Shown here piece by piece: positions 5,762 to 6,796 of a stretch of 6,796 nucleotides of DNA. This DNA is from Rickettsiales bacterium (lineage in GTDB: Bacteria; Pseudomonadota; Alphaproteobacteria; Rickettsiales; Anaplasmataceae). Where the stretch lies: assembly GCA_031281335.1 (NCBI GenBank), contig JAITFM010000008.1, positions 1 to 6,796 on the forward strand. Direction: 5' to 3'. The notes beneath the pieces are model-generated. The model worked only from the letters and a program-made list of their open reading frames with translations. It was not told the DNA's origin and ran no database searches. A program made the position numbers and the translations under genes. Each line of letters begins with the position of its first letter. The stretch's first letter is position 1.

Positions 5762-5768
5762 TTACTGT

Positions 5769-6796
5769 ATGAAAGAAGACAGATTAATTATACTGGAGAA
5801 TAGCAAAACAATAGTAGCAAGAACCATAAGTGAGGGCAGGCAGGGCAAAGAGACACCAATCTGGCTAATGCGCCAGGCGGGCAGATCTCTCCCTGAGTAC
5901 CGCGAAGCGGTAAAAAACGTGAGTGATTTCATAGAGATGTGTTATAGCACAGATTTGGTAGTGGAGCTGACACTACAACCAGTTACAAGGTTTGACATGG
6001 ATGCAACAATAATCTTCTCTGACATTTTAATAGTGGCTGATGCTCTGGGTTGTAATGTGAACTTCATGCGCGGTGTAGGTCCAGTGATAAGGCCTGTAGA
6101 AGATTTTAAAGAGCTGAGAAGTCCACAGGAAATTGAAGCTAAGACCCTGCCGATTCTAAACGCTATAAAGGAAGTAAGGAGTTGCTTGCCGGAGGAAAAG
6201 TCTCTTATAGGGTTTGCTGGAGGGCCGTGGACAGTTGCTTCGTATATCATAGAAGGTGGAAGCAGCAAAACTTTTTCTAAAATACTGAATTTCTGTCCCT
6301 CAAGCTTGGAAAAAATAATCAAGCGGATAACGGAGGCAACAATTATCTATCTGATTAAGCAAATAGAGTTTGGAGCAGACGTTGTTCAATTGTTTGACAG
6401 TAATGCCGGAGCTTTGTCGAAGGAGCTATTTAAGAGATATGTCATTGAGCCGACAGAGAAGATTACCTTGGCGATAAAGAATAGGTTCCCAGATTTTCCA
6501 ATAATAGGTTTTCCAAAATCTGCCGGAAGTTTCTATAAGGATTACTGTGACCAAACGGGTGTATCCGCAGTGAGTATAGATTATGACATTCCGATAGAAT
6601 GGGCAAAAGAAAACCTGAAAGTCCCTCTGCAAGGGAACCTCAATCCTAGTCTTTTGGCATATAACAAGGCTAAAGCAATTGAAGAAGCAAAGCGTATAAT
6701 AGATTGCTTTAGGGATTTACCTTTCATATTTAATCTCGGACATGGAGTGCTTCCTGACACTCCAGTTGAAAATATCGCCGCATTAGTAGACTTAGT
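5769..6796 (+). CDS. hemE: Uroporphyrinogen decarboxylase (3' end beyond window)
   Basis: HemE removes four carboxyl groups from uroporphyrinogen III to give coproporphyrinogen III in haem synthesis, using no cofactor. The frame is open for 342 codons to the right edge; family length is about 340-355, so only a few codons are missing. Motifs: [16 protein letters not shown] (30-45) with the conserved substrate-binding arginines, FSDIL (83-87) with the key catalytic-site Asp at 85, [16 protein letters not shown] (149-164), [10 protein letters not shown] (205-214), IIGFPK (245-250), PLQGNLNP (286-293) and [16 protein letters not shown] (321-336) with the conserved His at 325. Two positions differ from the usual wording: Ser for Tyr after MRQAGR, and Asn for Trp in DSWAG. 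The ATG at 5769 is the only sensible start; the frame upstream to 5727 holds no ATG, GTG or TTG. It is transcribed away from the candidate origin. Confidence 0.96.
   Translation, partial: MKEDRLIILENSKTIVARTISEGRQGKETPIWLMRQAGRSLPEYREAVKNVSDFIEMCYSTDLVVELTLQPVTRFDMDATIIFSDILIVADALGCNVNFMRGVGPVIRPVEDFKELRSPQEIEAKTLPILNAIKEVRSCLPEEKSLIGFAGGPWTVASYIIEGGSSKTFSKILNFCPSSLEKIIKRITEATIIYLIKQIEFGADVVQLFDSNAGALSKELFKRYVIEPTEKITLAIKNRFPDFPIIGFPKSAGSFYKDYCDQTGVSAVSIDYDIPIEWAKENLKVPLQGNLNPSLLAYNKAKAIEEAKRIIDCFRDLPFIFNLGHGVLPDTPVENIAALVDL

Larger units (their letters stand above)
5388..5768. other. Candidate chromosomal replication origin (oriC)
   Basis: This 381-base, AT-rich gap lies between divergent COG1253 and hemE genes, the neighbourhood I recall being proposed as oriC in Wolbachia. 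Seen directly: a perfect DnaA box TTATCCACA (5677-5685), a TTATTCACA box on the minus strand (5464-5472), a one-mismatch box (5486-5494, minus), palindromes CAAATTAATTTG (5476-5487), TTGATCAA (5519-5526) and GTGTACAC (5541-5548), inverted repeats TGTTGAT/ATCAACA (5497-5503/5522-5528) and CTTAT/ATAAG (5621-5634), repeated TTACTAACA-type words, and an AT-rich triplet run next to hemE. AATCAATAACATA (5646-5658) matches the IHF consensus with one mismatch. No exact TTAA-N7-TTAA occurs here; 7-of-8 matches are at 5469-5483 and 5704-5718. Known in alphaproteobacteria: origins combine DnaA, CtrA and IHF sites. Origin function itself is inference. Confidence 0.75.

Noticed and set aside
5942..6322. 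A 126-codon minus-strand frame opposite hemE
   Set aside because: It lies wholly inside hemE, whose plus-strand frame carries all family motifs.
1..6796. tRNA, rRNA, CRISPR array or complete insertion sequence
   Set aside because: I saw no cloverleaf-like conserved TTCGA arm context, no regularly spaced repeats, and no transposase motif on either strand.

Overview
The window looks like chromosomal DNA from an alphaproteobacterial endosymbiont of the order Rickettsiales, most probably Wolbachia or a close relative in the Anaplasmataceae. The reasons are the AT-rich composition, housekeeping genes scattered rather than kept in large operons, an alphaproteobacterial-type PstA with a long domain after its first membrane helix, a ChpT-like phosphotransferase, and above all the divergent pair of a CBS/CorC-type (COG1253) gene and hemE. 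From memory of the literature, that pair flanks the proposed chromosomal replication origin in Wolbachia. The genus call is inference; the gene identities rest on motifs read in the translations.

Layout, left to right. Positions 1-512 (minus) hold the N-terminal part of pstA, cut by the window edge. Positions 574-957 (minus) are rplS (ribosomal protein L19) and 941-1648 (minus) are trmD (tRNA m1G37 methyltransferase); they overlap by 17 bases. A 69-base divergent promoter region separates trmD from purC (1718-2440, plus). purC runs head to head into purM (2441-3478, minus), and their stop codons abut with no base between them. A 133-base divergent region with an exact CtrA-type site (TTAA-N7-TTAA) leads to a chpT-like gene on the plus strand. 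That gene is split into two frames (3612-3896 and 3926-4255) at a run of ten A residues. Positions 4256-4571 contain no convincing gene, but hold a 10-bp palindrome and a 134-bp segment bounded by inverted repeats. Positions 4572-5387 (minus) encode a short CBS-domain CorC/TlyC-like protein. Positions 5388-5768 are the candidate oriC, with DnaA boxes, palindromes and repeated motifs. hemE begins at 5769 (plus) and runs off the right edge, probably only a few codons short of complete.

Functional themes are purine synthesis (purC, purM), haem synthesis (hemE), translation (trmD, rplS), phosphate import (pstA) and cell-cycle or replication control (chpT, CtrA site, oriC). The most interesting point is that the phosphotransferase expected to feed phosphate to CtrA is interrupted at a poly(A) tract. 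It lies about 1.1 kb from the candidate origin and just downstream of a perfect CtrA consensus. This could be a decaying phosphorelay, or a gene rescued by slippage at the A tract.
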